Shown: positions 13,364 to 20,321, numbered from the stretch's first letter. The stretch is 20,321 nt of DNA from Eubacteriaceae bacterium UBA4266 (GCA_002396065.1 DGWE01000082.1:1-20321); one strand, 5' to 3'. The notes: a model not told the origin generated them from the letters alone. Numbers and translations are program-made.

Positions 13364-14737
13364 ATGGTAGAAAACCGGAAAGACGCACAGTACAATAAAA
13401 TGATGTACAGTCCGGTCCACAAGCTGATCGTCGCCCTGTCCATTCCGACGATCATTTCGATGATGGTCTCGAGCATCTATAACGCGGCGGACACCTATTT
13501 TGTGGGCCGCCTCGGGACGTCCGCGTCGGCGGCGACGGGCATCGTGTTCGGGCTGATGGCGGTGCTCCAGGCGGTGGGCTTCATGTGCGGCCACGGCTCG
13601 GGGTCGATCATCGCCCGGTACCTCGGACGCAAAAAAACGAGGGAAGCCAGCGTCGTCGTGTCGACCGGGCTCGCCCTCGTGGTGATTATGACCTTGGTGA
13701 TCACCGTCCTCGGCTTGATCTTTATCGACCCGCTGATGCGCCTCCTCGGCGCGACGCCGACGATTCTGCCCTACGCGCGGGTTTACGGGCGCTGCATTTT
13801 GGCGGCGGCGCCGTTTATCACGGCAAGTTTCTTGATGAACAACGTGCTGCGCTACGAGGGCCGGGCGGTTCTCGGAACGACGGGCCTTACCATCGGCGCG
13901 CTGCTCAACATCGCCGGCGACCCTTTCTTGATGTTTAAATGCCATTTGGGCATTTTCGGTGCGGGGCTGTCGACGGCGCTGTCCCAGATCATCGCCTTCG
14001 GGCTTCTGTTTTATTTTTTCCTGTCGGGGCGGACGACGACGCGGCTGTCGCTGCGTCTGGTGAAGCTCAAGGCGCCGGTGATTCTGGAGATTCTATCTGT
14101 GGGCATGCCGAGCCTCTGCCGTCAGGGGCTCAACACGGTGTCGACGCTGCTGTTGAACATCGCCGCCGCGGGATGGGGCGACGCGGCGATTTCGGCGATG
14201 AGCATCGTCAACCGCGTCACCTTTATGGTCTTCGCGGTGGTGATCGGCATCGGCCAGGGCCTCCAGCCGGTGGCGGGTTTTTCCTACGGGGCCAAGGCCT
14301 GGCAGCGGCTGAAGAGCGCCTTCGTGTTCACGGTCAGCTTGTCGGCCTGTGTCGCCCTGGCGCTGGCCCTTGCGGTCGGCTTGAACGCGCGGTACGTAGT
14401 TGGCCTCTTTATCGACGACCCGAAGGTCATCGCCATCGCTGCGCCGGCGCTGATTTACCAATGCGCGGCCCTGGTGGTCACGCCGCCCTTCACGATGACG
14501 AACATGACCTATCAGAGCGCCGGCATCGCCGGAAAGGCGACCTTCCTCGCCTTGCTGCGCAACGGGCTGTGCTTCATTCCGCTGATTTTGATTCTGCCCC
14601 GGACCATCGGGCTCCTCGGCGTGCAGATCGCCCAGCCGGTGTCGGACGTGCTGACCTTTGTCATCGCGCTGCCCTTTACCGTCGCGCTGCTGAGGACCTT
14701 GAACCGCCGAATCGGTGAGACGCAGGCAAAAAAATAA
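13364..14737 (+). CDS. MATE-family multidrug/toxin efflux transporter
   Basis: A 457-residue membrane protein with about 12 helices arranged as two repeats (roughly 12-210 and 225-445), typical of MATE antiporters, which expel cationic or other toxic compounds with Na+ or H+. Characteristic stretches are the N-terminal PVHKLIVALSIPTIISMMVS, IYNAADTYFVGRLG (about 38-51), GHGSGSIIARYLGRKK, and in the second half VVIGIGQGLQPVAGFSYGAK. The ATG at 13364 has AAGGAGG 9 bases upstream; an in-frame ATG 18 codons earlier has no ribosome site. It is GC-rich with GCC/GGC/GTC-type codons, unlike the GAA-rich lactate genes. It converges on prephenate dehydratase, with only four bases between the two stop codons. 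The substrate is not predictable. Confidence 0.92.
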   Translation: MVENRKDAQYNKMMYSPVHKLIVALSIPTIISMMVSSIYNAADTYFVGRLGTSASAATGIVFGLMAVLQAVGFMCGHGSGSIIARYLGRKKTREASVVVSTGLALVVIMTLVITVLGLIFIDPLMRLLGATPTILPYARVYGRCILAAAPFITASFLMNNVLRYEGRAVLGTTGLTIGALLNIAGDPFLMFKCHLGIFGAGLSTALSQIIAFGLLFYFFLSGRTTTRLSLRLVKLKAPVILEILSVGMPSLCRQGLNTVSTLLLNIAAAGWGDAAISAMSIVNRVTFMVFAVVIGIGQGLQPVAGFSYGAKAWQRLKSAFVFTVSLSACVALALALAVGLNARYVVGLFIDDPKVIAIAAPALIYQCAALVVTPPFTMTNMTYQSAGIAGKATFLALLRNGLCFIPLILILPRTIGLLGVQIAQPVSDVLTFVIALPFTVALLRTLNRRIGETQAKK

Positions 14738-14763
14738 GGCCTCATCCGTGAGGATAGAAGCCT
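14728..14763 (-). terminator. Weak terminator of the prephenate dehydratase gene
   Basis: On the minus strand an AGGC/GCCT outer stem and a CTCA/TGAG inner stem with a bulge run into TTATTTTTTT (complement of the A-run 14728-14734). It overlaps the 3' ends of both convergent genes. Confidence 0.45.
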
Positions 14764-15635
14764 AAAAATTCAAAGGAGCGGGTGTGCGCCATAACCTGTC
14801 CGATAATGGCGTCCAAATGATCTTCGTCGATGTCGCCGATGAAATCCATGAAGAATTGGTAATGCCACTGGCTCGCCGGAATGGGCCGGGACTCGATCTT
14901 CGAGAGATTGAGATGTTCGGCGTCGAAGATGCCGAGAAGGTGGTAAAGGGCGCCGGGCTCGTCCTTCAGCGTGAAGCGCAGCGAGATTTTGTTGCGCCCC
15001 GGGCGGTTTTCTGGCATTCGGGAGACGACGATGAACCGCGTCGTGTTGTTGTCCGCGCCGTTGATCGGCCCGGCGAGGACGTCCAGGTGGTGGATTTGGG
15101 CCGCGCGCCGGCTCGCAATGGCCGCCTTGGATTTGTCCCCGGCGTCGTGAACCATTTTTGCGGCGACGGCGGTGTTGTGGTAGGGCACAAGGGCCCATTC
15201 CGGGTATTTCGAGAGAAAATCCCGGGATTGGTAGAAGCCCTGCTCGTGGGAGTAGACGCTTTGAATGTCCGATATTTTGGCCCCGGGCACACCGAGGAGG
15301 CAGTGGTGCACCGGAATCAGCACCTCGCCGACGATCGACGCCTGGTAGCGGATGAGCAGGTCGTAGTTTTCGTTGATGGCGCCGGTGGTCGAGTTTTCGA
15401 TCGGCACGACCCCGTAGTCTGCGCCGCCGCCGGTGATCGTCTTGAACACGTCCCCGAAGCTTTTGTGGGGAATCAAGAGCCGGTCATCCCCGAAGAAGCG
15501 GATGCAGGCCTCCTCCGCGTACGAACCCTGGGTGCCGGAATAGGCGATGAGGCCGGCCGCGCGCGGCGCCCGCATCTGCCGCTTCATCTGCAGGTAGCGG
15601 GCCATCGACGATTGCTGTTCACCGGTGAATACCAT
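14742..15635 (-). CDS. pheA: Prephenate dehydratase, monofunctional with ACT domain
   Basis: A 297-residue enzyme converting prephenate to phenylpyruvate in phenylalanine synthesis. The dehydratase domain covers about 28-205, starting at IAYSGTQGSYAEEA, with VPIENSTTGAINENYDLL (77-94) and the catalytic TTRF (198-201, in NNTTRFIVV). The ACT regulatory domain (216-293) has GALYHLLGIF (228-237) and ESRP (248-251), the residues that bind phenylalanine for feedback inhibition. I chose ATG 15635 because AAAGGGAG lies 7 bases upstream; two earlier in-frame ATG codons lack a ribosome site and lie near the likely transcription start. About 27 residues precede the dehydratase domain, too few for a chorismate mutase domain. 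It stands alone, not in an aromatic-amino-acid operon. Confidence 0.95.
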   Translation of the reverse strand: MVFTGEQQSSMARYLQMKRQMRAPRAAGLIAYSGTQGSYAEEACIRFFGDDRLLIPHKSFGDVFKTITGGGADYGVVPIENSTTGAINENYDLLIRYQASIVGEVLIPVHHCLLGVPGAKISDIQSVYSHEQGFYQSRDFLSKYPEWALVPYHNTAVAAKMVHDAGDKSKAAIASRRAAQIHHLDVLAGPINGADNNTTRFIVVSRMPENRPGRNKISLRFTLKDEPGALYHLLGIFDAEHLNLSKIESRPIPASQWHYQFFMDFIGDIDEDHLDAIIGQVMAHTRSFEFLGFYPHG

Positions 15636-15669
15636 GATTGTCTCCCTTTCTGCTTTCATTGTGTTTTCA

Positions 15670-15678
15670 ATCATAACA
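15670..15678 (-). promoter_or_regulatory. Extended -10 promoter of pheA
   Basis: On the minus strand TGTTATGAT gives a TG-extended -10 about 35 bases upstream of the chosen ATG. The -35 is poor. The leader is too short for a T-box or leader peptide. Confidence 0.45.
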
Positions 15679-15961
15679 CAAAAGAGGAGAAAACTGGGCA
15701 GATAGTTTTCAGGGACCGCGCATCCTGCAAAATTTTATTTAAAATTAAGAAAGCGTTAAGCAATAAAAATGTGCCGGTTATTTCTCAAAATATGCAAAAA
15801 AATTCGTTTAGTTTCATTCATGAAACGCAGAAATTGGGGTTAAAATCGGCTGTAAATCAATATATAGGCGTTAAAAACCTGAAAAAAGCGGCAAAAATCC
15901 CATATAAAAATTTTAATAGTGTAATTATTTACAAATCAAATAATTTGCACAAATTTACAGC

Positions 15962-15990
15962 TTGACATCTGTTATTTCAATTGCTATAAT
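15962..15990 (+). promoter_or_regulatory. Consensus promoter P1 of veg
   Basis: Perfect TTGACA (15962-15967), a 17-base spacer and perfect TATAAT (15985-15990), also with the TGC extension, and an A/T-rich upstream stretch that could act as an UP element. It should be among the strongest promoters in the window. Confidence 0.9.
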
Positions 15991-15998
15991 ATCACACC

Positions 15999-16027
15999 TT
16001 TACTTTTCGATACTATCGTGCTATAAT
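15999..16027 (+). promoter_or_regulatory. Promoter P2 of veg
   Basis: TTTACT (15999-16004), a 17-base spacer and TATAAT (16022-16027), again preceded by TGC. It lies 37 bases after P1, forming a tandem pair. Confidence 0.75.
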
Positions 16028-16056
16028 GGTTACAACATACAAGCGAGGTGAAAAAG

Positions 16057-16344
16057 ATGCCGCAACGTATCCATGCGACTTTAAATGATGTCAAACGTGA
16101 AGTGGAATCTCACAAAGGAGATTTGATTAAACTTCAGGCCCATAAAAGCAAAAAGAAATTGTACCGGAAAATCGGCAGAATTGAAGGAATTTATCCGAGC
16201 ATTTTTACCGTGAAAGTTGAAAATCCGAGAAGTCATGTGCCGGAACGCCTGTCCTTTTCCTATTCCGACGTACTGACGCGCGCCGTCAGAATCGCGCTGA
16301 TTAAGGACGAAGCACAGGAAGCGGAAAAAGCCATGACCGCGTAA
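16057..16344 (+). CDS. veg: Veg family protein
   Basis: A 95-residue basic protein resembling Bacillus subtilis Veg. Shared features are the early Leu-Asn/Ser-Asp-Val/Ile-Lys motif (TLNDVKREVESHKGD), a basic middle (AHKSKKKLYRKIGRIEGIYP), the Tyr-Pro-Ser-Ile-Phe segment, and the closing ERLSFSYSDVLTRAVRI. The start is ATG 16057 with GAGGTG 8 bases upstream; the GTG three codons earlier is part of that ribosome site. In B. subtilis Veg is very strongly transcribed and has been linked to biofilm gene control; its biochemistry is unclear. Here, as there, the gene sits behind unusually strong promoters. Unlike Bacillus it is flanked by pheA and degV rather than ksgA and ispE. Confidence 0.88.
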   Translation: MPQRIHATLNDVKREVESHKGDLIKLQAHKSKKKLYRKIGRIEGIYPSIFTVKVENPRSHVPERLSFSYSDVLTRAVRIALIKDEAQEAEKAMTA

Positions 16345-16366
16345 CCGTCGATCGGTGAATCCAAGG

Positions 16367-16402
16367 CCATACAGCGCCGACGCTGTATGGTTTTATTTTT
16401 TT
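16367..16402 (+). terminator. Intrinsic terminator of veg
   Basis: CCATACAGCG (16367-16376), loop CCGA, CGCTGTATGG (16381-16390), perfect 10-base-pair stem, then TTTTA and seven T. Confidence 0.95.
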
Positions 16403-16424
16403 AAAAATACATAAGGAGGGGAAT

Positions 16425-17312
16425 ATGGCCTATACAATTGTGACGGATTCAGCGTGTAACCTGCCGGCGCAGCTGGTGCGCGAGTACGACATCCGGGTGA
16501 TTCCGCTGAAGCTGATTGTCGGACGCGAGCCGATGATTCTGGACAGCGAGCTGGCTGACGACGACGAAGCGCTGAGAGGCTGGAATCAGCGGCTCAGAGA
16601 AGGCGTCGACGTCCGCACGTCGCCGGCGAACGAGGCGGCCTGTGAGGCGGTATTTGAGAAAATCCTGGCTCACGGGGAGGATCTGCTTTACATCGGCTTT
16701 TCATCGCGCTTGTCGGACGTGTACGCGACGGCAAAGGCCGTGCTGTCGCGGCTCGAAAAAAAATACCCCGAACGCCGGATCTGTCTGTTCGATAGTCGGG
16801 CGGTCTCCTTTGGCGAAGGGCTTTTGGTGATGAAGGCGGCGGAAATGCAGGAAAAGGGCGCGACCCTGACCGAGGTGTTCGACCAGCTCAAGGACGACCG
16901 CAACTGTCTGCACCAATACTTCACCGTCCCCAATTTGAAGACGCTGGCGCGTTCCGGCCGGCTCAAGGGGCGGGTCCGTCTCGCGGGCAGCTTTGGGCGT
17001 CAGCCGCTGCTTTCAGTCGACGAGGACGGCGGCATCCACGCGAAGGCCTCGGCCCGGAGCGACAAGGGCATTATCGACGCGATCGTGAACCGCATGAGTC
17101 ACAAAATCGCCGACGCCGACGACCGTCCGGTGATGATCGCCCACACCGACTGCATTGAAAAGGCGCAGAACCTTTCGCGCAAAATCCGCGAGGTCATTCA
17201 CCCGAATCAGGTGCTGATCCACACCCTCGACCCGGTGATCGCCGCGCACATCGGCCCGGACGCCATCGGCGTGTTCTTTATCGGCGTCCCGAGGAAAAAA
17301 CGGGTGGTCTAA
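16425..17312 (+). CDS. DegV family fatty-acid-binding protein (FakB-like)
   Basis: A 295-residue cytoplasmic DegV/EDD-fold protein. These bind a fatty acid, and FakB members present it to the kinase FakA for phosphorylation. Typical motifs: TDSACNLP (7-14) at the N-terminus, VRTSPAN (62-68), GFSSRLSDVYATA (92-104), TVPNLKTLARSGRLKGR, and near the end HIGPDAIGVFFIG. The ATG has AAGGAGGGG 5 bases upstream. No FakA gene is adjacent, so whether it is a true FakB cannot be told. It follows the veg terminator by only 22 bases with no clear promoter, so it may depend on read-through from the strong veg promoters. Confidence 0.92.
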   Translation: MAYTIVTDSACNLPAQLVREYDIRVIPLKLIVGREPMILDSELADDDEALRGWNQRLREGVDVRTSPANEAACEAVFEKILAHGEDLLYIGFSSRLSDVYATAKAVLSRLEKKYPERRICLFDSRAVSFGEGLLVMKAAEMQEKGATLTEVFDQLKDDRNCLHQYFTVPNLKTLARSGRLKGRVRLAGSFGRQPLLSVDEDGGIHAKASARSDKGIIDAIVNRMSHKIADADDRPVMIAHTDCIEKAQNLSRKIREVIHPNQVLIHTLDPVIAAHIGPDAIGVFFIGVPRKKRVV

Positions 17313-17325
17313 ACCAATCGCAATT

Positions 17326-17354
17326 AAAAAGGCAGGCTTGGCGCCTGCCTTTTT
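17326..17354. terminator. Bidirectional terminator between degV and fbp
   Basis: AAAAAGGCAGGC (17326-17337) and GCCTGCCTTTTT (17343-17354) form a symmetrical stem with T-runs on both strands, so it can serve both convergent genes. Confidence 0.9.
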
Positions 17355-17368
17355 TAATGGCCGAAATA

Positions 17369-19351
17369 TTAAACTTTTTCTTTGATGAAGCCCTTGCGGT
17401 AAGCCGCGATGAGCATTTCGAGGTCGTAGATATTGTCTCGGAGGTCCTTGCCGATATCGGTGTCTGCAACGGTTTTTCTGCGGCTGTTGGTTTCGACGAT
17501 TTCCTTGGTCGATTTGATGTCGACGCCGTTGCGGATGGCCGCGTCGACGGATTCGAAGGGCTGATGAGAGATCAGCGTCATGCCGTAGGAATTGTAGGTC
17601 AGGGTGTAGCCGGCGATGCCGGTGGTCTTTTGATAGGCCTTCGCGAAGCCGCCGTCAATGCACAGCACCTTGCCGCCGGCGCGGATCGGCGATTCGCCGT
17701 TCTTCGCCTTGACCGGCGTGTGGCCGTTGATGATGTGCCCGTCCTTCGGGTCGAGGCCGAATTCAATCAAAATCTTGTCGGCGATTTCCTCGCTGTCGGC
17801 GATGAGCTTGTAGTAAGGCATTTTTTCTTCGTGGTGGGTTGTCTTGTCGTCGATGAAATAGCGTTCGAAGGTCGCCATCTTTTTCTTCCCGAAAAGTGGG
17901 GACTTCTTGTTGCACCAGAGGAACCACAGGAAGTCGTTGCGCGGCGGGTTTTCCCGAGCGTTGGAGAAATAGGCTTCCCGGGCGAGCTGGTCGAATTTGT
18001 CCATCAGCGCCTTGCCCGAGTAGTTGACGCCCTTGTAGGTGACGGTGTCAAATTCGCCGTCTTCGGTCAGCGGAACGATGGCGTGGTAGAGCAGGTTGTC
18101 GTTGTAGGTCAGGTACAGGCTGCCCTTGGCGTACATGAAGCGGATGTGGCGCTGCAGCTTTTCCGAATGGCGGAAGGAGTGGCACAGCAGGGACATCACG
18201 TGTTCTTCCTCGTCGGAGAGCTTCGACGGGTTTTTGGGGTCCAGGGTCGGGAAATTCGTGTCGTTGAGTGGATATTCCTTTCCCTCGACGGTGACCGTGC
18301 CCTTTTCCAGGTTGATGGCGCGCATCAGGCAGCGGTCTTCCATATGGTATTCTGGGCGGCGGTCAATGATTTGTTCCTCGACCTTGAATTGGATGATCGA
18401 GATGGCCTTGTGCATCTTCGAAATTAAATCGATGTCGATACTGGCGTTTTTGTCGGCGATGTTCTTCGGGTAGAAATCGGTGCAGGGGTCGTCGCCGTAG
18501 GTCTTCTGGGCGAAGGTCGCGAGCGGCAGCATGTTGATCCCGTAGCCGTTTTCGAGGACGCGGGTGTTGGCGTAGCGCATCGCAATACGGACGGCGCAGG
18601 CGATGCAGGCGCGGTTGCCGGCCGCGGCGCCCATCCAGAGGATATCGTGGTTGCCCCACTGTAAATCCATCGAGTGGTGGTGCATCAGCGTGTCCATCAC
18701 GTGGTGGGGGGCCGGGCCTCTGTCGAAGATGTCGCCGATGATGTGCAGGTGGTCAGTGGTCAGGCGCTTGATGACGGTGGAAATTTCTTCGATGAAGTGA
18801 TCGGCCATCCCGTACTCGACGATGCTGTGGATGATCGCGCGGTAATAATCCCGCTTGTTGTAGCGTTTTTCGTCTTCCTGAATCAATTCGTCCATGATGT
18901 ACCGGAAATCCTTCGGCAGGCTTTTTCTGACCTTAGAGCGGGTGTATTTGCCGGCCGACGCGCGGCACACCTTGACTAAGCGGTAGATCGTCAGCTCGTA
19001 CCAATTGGTCAGGTATTTGCCCTTCTTTTCCTGCTTGATCAGGTCGAGCTTCTGCTGCGGGTAGTAAATCAGCGGGATCAGCTCTTCCAAATCCTCGAGG
19101 GACACCGTGTTGCCGAGCTCTTCCATGACCTTGCGGCGGATGGCGCCCGAGCCGTTCTGGATGACGTGATTGAAGGCGAGGTCCTCTCCGTGGATATCCG
19201 TCAGGAAGTGCTCTGTCGCCTTCGGCAGGTTCAAAATCGCGCGCAGGTTGATGACTTCGCTGACCGCCGAGGTGATCGACGGGAAATCCTTGGAGAGCAG
19301 CTCCAGGTATTTCTTGTTTTTTCTCAGCTGGGTTTTCGTAAAGTTTTGCAT
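17369..19351 (-). CDS. fbp: Class III fructose-1,6-bisphosphatase
   Basis: A 660-residue gluconeogenic enzyme removing the 1-phosphate from fructose 1,6-bisphosphate; length and sequence are those of the Firmicutes-specific class III (B. subtilis Fbp). The calcineurin-like metallophosphatase motifs are TDIHGEDLAF (51-60), GDIFDRGPAPH (206-216), WGNHDILWMG (232-241) and, near the C-terminus, NGHTPVKAKNGESP and CIDGGFAKAY. All predicted metal ligands are present. The ATG has GAAAGGAAAG close upstream. It is a single gene with its own promoter and a shared terminator. Gluconeogenesis from lactate would need it, which fits the lactate genes in the window, but no physical or regulatory link is seen; no TGGTCAGACCA operator lies in its promoter. 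Confidence 0.97.
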   Translation of the reverse strand: MQNFTKTQLRKNKKYLELLSKDFPSITSAVSEVINLRAILNLPKATEHFLTDIHGEDLAFNHVIQNGSGAIRRKVMEELGNTVSLEDLEELIPLIYYPQQKLDLIKQEKKGKYLTNWYELTIYRLVKVCRASAGKYTRSKVRKSLPKDFRYIMDELIQEDEKRYNKRDYYRAIIHSIVEYGMADHFIEEISTVIKRLTTDHLHIIGDIFDRGPAPHHVMDTLMHHHSMDLQWGNHDILWMGAAAGNRACIACAVRIAMRYANTRVLENGYGINMLPLATFAQKTYGDDPCTDFYPKNIADKNASIDIDLISKMHKAISIIQFKVEEQIIDRRPEYHMEDRCLMRAINLEKGTVTVEGKEYPLNDTNFPTLDPKNPSKLSDEEEHVMSLLCHSFRHSEKLQRHIRFMYAKGSLYLTYNDNLLYHAIVPLTEDGEFDTVTYKGVNYSGKALMDKFDQLAREAYFSNARENPPRNDFLWFLWCNKKSPLFGKKKMATFERYFIDDKTTHHEEKMPYYKLIADSEEIADKILIEFGLDPKDGHIINGHTPVKAKNGESPIRAGGKVLCIDGGFAKAYQKTTGIAGYTLTYNSYGMTLISHQPFESVDAAIRNGVDIKSTKEIVETNSRRKTVADTDIGKDLRDNIYDLEMLIAAYRKGFIKEKV

Positions 19352-19409
19352 TTCTTTCCTTTCAATCGAAGCGCATAAAGCGCACTTGATTATGATTTTT
19401 GATATATTA

Positions 19410-19438
19410 AGTATACAACATAATGCCGATTAAGTAAA
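19410..19438 (-). promoter_or_regulatory. Sigma-A promoter of fbp
   Basis: On the minus strand TTTACT (19438-19433), a 17-base spacer and TATACT (19415-19410), giving a leader of about 50 bases. Confidence 0.55.
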
Positions 19439-19495
19439 ATAATTATACAATGATTTGGATAGAAAGACCTTAAAAACCACAGTGTAAGTCAGCAC

Positions 19496-19533
19496 AAAAA
19501 ATTTCAAAAAAAATTCACAAAAAATTAAAAAAA
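19496..19533 (+). promoter_or_regulatory. A-tract array upstream of the tRNA-Val promoter
   Basis: Four A-runs (19496-19501, 19506-19513, 19519-19524, 19527-19533), spaced about 9-12 bases centre to centre, end just before the -35. This fits a curved UP element for a strongly expressed stable RNA gene. Confidence 0.5.
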
Positions 19534-19536
19534 GGC

Positions 19537-19565
19537 TTTACAAAATGCGAATAGACCGCTATAAT
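19537..19565 (+). promoter_or_regulatory. Promoter of tRNA-Val
   Basis: TTTACA (19537-19542), a 17-base spacer and TATAAT (19560-19565), about 20 bases before the mature 5' end. Confidence 0.8.
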
Positions 19566-19584
19566 AATCAAGTAGTCGCGAGTT

Positions 19585-19660
19585 GATCCCTTAGCTCAGC
19601 TGGAAGAGCGCCACCTTGACGTGGTGGAGGTCACAGGTTCGAGCCCTGTAGGGATCACCA
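19585..19660 (+). tRNA. tRNA-Val (anticodon GAC)
   Basis: A 76-base cloverleaf: acceptor GATCCCT pairs with AGGGATC, then A and encoded CCA. The D arm is GCTC...GAGC; the anticodon stem CCACC/GGTGG has loop TTGACGT, whose bases 34-36 are GAC (reading Val codons GUC/GUU); the T arm ACAGG/CCTGT has TTCGAGC. The anticodon arm closely matches known bacterial tRNA-Val(GAC). It is a single-gene unit with its own promoter and terminator. Confidence 0.96.
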
Positions 19661-19672
19661 TTTGATCACAAC

Positions 19673-19702
19673 GCTCCGAAACTTTTGTTTCGGAGCTTTT
19701 TT
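19673..19702 (+). terminator. Intrinsic terminator of tRNA-Val
   Basis: GCTCCGAAAC (19673-19682), loop TTTT, GTTTCGGAGC (19687-19696), perfect 10-base-pair stem, then six T. Confidence 0.93.
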
Positions 19703-19729
19703 ATTGCCAAAAATCAGTCAGCGCCCAAT

Positions 19730-19753
19730 AAAAAACGGACCTTTCGGTCCGTT
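19730..19753 (-). terminator. Intrinsic terminator of uppP
   Basis: On the minus strand AACGGACC, GNRA loop GAAA, and GGTCCGTT form an 8-base-pair stem running into a T-run (complement of A-run 19730-19735). Confidence 0.9.
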
Positions 19754-19776
19754 GATTGTGTGCTTGATGATAAAGA

Positions 19777-20321
19777 TCAAACGAGGAATCCCACGGCGAG
19801 CACGATAATCCCGAGGACGATTCGGTACCAGCCGAAGGCCTTGAAATCGTGGGTTTTGATGTACTGCATCAGGAATTTGATGGCCAGCACCGAGACGACG
19901 AAGGAGACGATCATCCCGACAGCGAGGACCGCGCCCTGGTCGCCGGTGAAATGGTGGAAGTGGCGCAGCTTCAGCAGCGAGCCGCCGAACATCGCCGGGA
20001 TCGCCAGGAAGAACGTAAATTCTGCGGCCGAGGTGCGGGAGATCCCGATCATCAGCGCCCCGATGATCGTCGCGCCGGAGCGGGACGTGCCGGGGAAGAG
20101 GGCCGCGATCAGCTGGAAGATCCCGATGATGATCGCGTCCTTGTAGGTGAAATCGTCGACGCTGTAAACCCGGGCCTTTTTGGTCGCGTTGTGGTTTTCG
20201 ACGACGATGAACAGAATCCCGAATAGGATCAGCATCACGGCGATGGACGTCGGGTTGTAGAAATGGGCTTCGAAGAAATCGTCGAAGGGGCCGCCGATGA
20301 CCGCCGCCGGAATTGTCGCGA
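19777..20321 (-). CDS. uppP: Undecaprenyl-diphosphatase UppP (5' end outside window)
   Basis: The C-terminal roughly 180 residues of UppP/BacA, the membrane phosphatase that recycles undecaprenyl diphosphate to the monophosphate carrier for cell-wall synthesis and gives bacitracin resistance. The frame is open to the right edge; the visible part begins with ATIPAAVIGGPFDDFFEAHF, which aligns with the loop before the mid-protein helices, so the ATG-like codon at 20238 (a GTG) is internal and not the start. The diagnostic active-site motif PGTSRSGATI is present, followed by the AAEFTFFLAIPAMFGGSLLK stretch and three further hydrophobic helices. It ends normally, with a terminator 24 bases beyond the stop. 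The N-terminal catalytic Glu-rich motif lies outside the window. Confidence 0.95.
   Translation of the reverse strand, partial: ATIPAAVIGGPFDDFFEAHFYNPTSIAVMLILFGILFIVVENHNATKKARVYSVDDFTYKDAIIIGIFQLIAALFPGTSRSGATIIGALMIGISRTSAAEFTFFLAIPAMFGGSLLKLRHFHHFTGDQGAVLAVGMIVSFVVSVLAIKFLMQYIKTHDFKAFGWYRIVLGIIVLAVGFLV

Larger units (their letters stand above)
15636..16056. other. Long AT-rich intergenic region between pheA and veg
   Basis: This 421-base divergent region holds the pheA promoter at its left end and two veg promoters at its right end. The middle (about 15700-15960) is much richer in A and T than its surroundings and has no clear RNA gene or terminator. One plus-strand frame stays open through it to a TGA at 15963-15965, including ATG 15792 (57 codons), but no ribosome site is seen. 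Confidence 0.7.

Noticed and set aside
15636..15720. T-box or leader peptide control upstream of pheA
   Set aside because: The likely promoter is only about 35 bases upstream of the start, leaving no room for such a leader, and no T-box sequence is seen.
14784..15965. A 393-codon plus-strand open frame across pheA and into the AT-rich gap
   Set aside because: Its first 850 bases are the codon-aligned antisense of pheA, which has full domain motifs; no ribosome site or recognisable product. Only the tail beyond pheA is kept as a separate observation.
17357..18427. A 356-codon plus-strand frame opposite fbp
   Set aside because: Antisense shadow of the class III FBPase, rich in Val/Asp/Gly as expected from the reverse of GC-rich codons; no family motif.
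19585..19660. Reading the tRNA as tRNA-Asp because of GAC
   Set aside because: GAC here is the anticodon, not the codon; loop TTGACGT gives anticodon GAC, which reads valine codons.
1..20321. CRISPR array, insertion sequence, prophage or integrative element
   Set aside because: No repeated spacer array, transposase, integrase, phage gene or attachment-site duplication was found; the single tRNA has no integrase nearby.

Overview
The window looks like chromosome of a moderately high-GC, strictly fermentative Gram-positive anaerobe of the Clostridia. Evidence: a Veg protein, a DegV protein, a class III fructose-1,6-bisphosphatase, a heterodimeric ABC exporter, an FprA flavodiiron protein, Firmicutes-type sigma-A promoters and AGGAGG ribosome sites. 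A lactate permease, an LctD-like lactate dehydrogenase and a butyryl-CoA-dehydrogenase-like enzyme together suggest a lactate-using, fatty-acid-forming member of the Eubacteriaceae (Eubacterium, Acetobacterium or Pseudoramibacter relatives). That placement is inference, not proof.

Layout. 1-3131: a two-gene ABC exporter operon (minus; the second gene runs off the left edge) faces a MarR regulator (plus), with a perfect 15-base palindrome between them. 3147-5631: a minus-strand cluster of a zinc-ribbon/YARHG membrane protein, an N-acetylmuramoyl-L-alanine amidase and SurE. 5718-12761: a lactate region with a FadR-type GntR regulator (minus), lactate permease (plus), FprA flavodiiron protein (minus), LctD-type FAD lactate dehydrogenase (plus) and acyl-CoA dehydrogenase (plus). 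12782-15678: a cupin (minus) divergent from a MATE transporter (plus), which converges on prephenate dehydratase (minus). 15962-17354: veg from tandem near-consensus promoters, then degV. 17369-20321: class III FBPase (minus), a tRNA-Val(GAC) gene (plus) and a 5'-truncated uppP (minus).

The most coherent system is the lactate region. The same palindrome, TGGTCAGACCA, lies inside the permease promoter (between -35 and -10) and over the expected start point of the dehydrogenase promoter. The GntR/FCD regulator beside the permease is the obvious candidate to bind both, making a two-promoter lactate regulon. The dehydrogenase belongs to a family that in Acetobacterium works with EtfAB, yet no etf genes are in the window. 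Its downstream neighbour is an acyl-CoA dehydrogenase, another ETF-linked flavoprotein. Between these two genes an extended -10 promoter runs straight into a strong intrinsic terminator, a possible attenuator. I saw no CRISPR array, insertion sequence, prophage or wholly unfamiliar gene system. The novelty here lies in regulation and gene arrangement.
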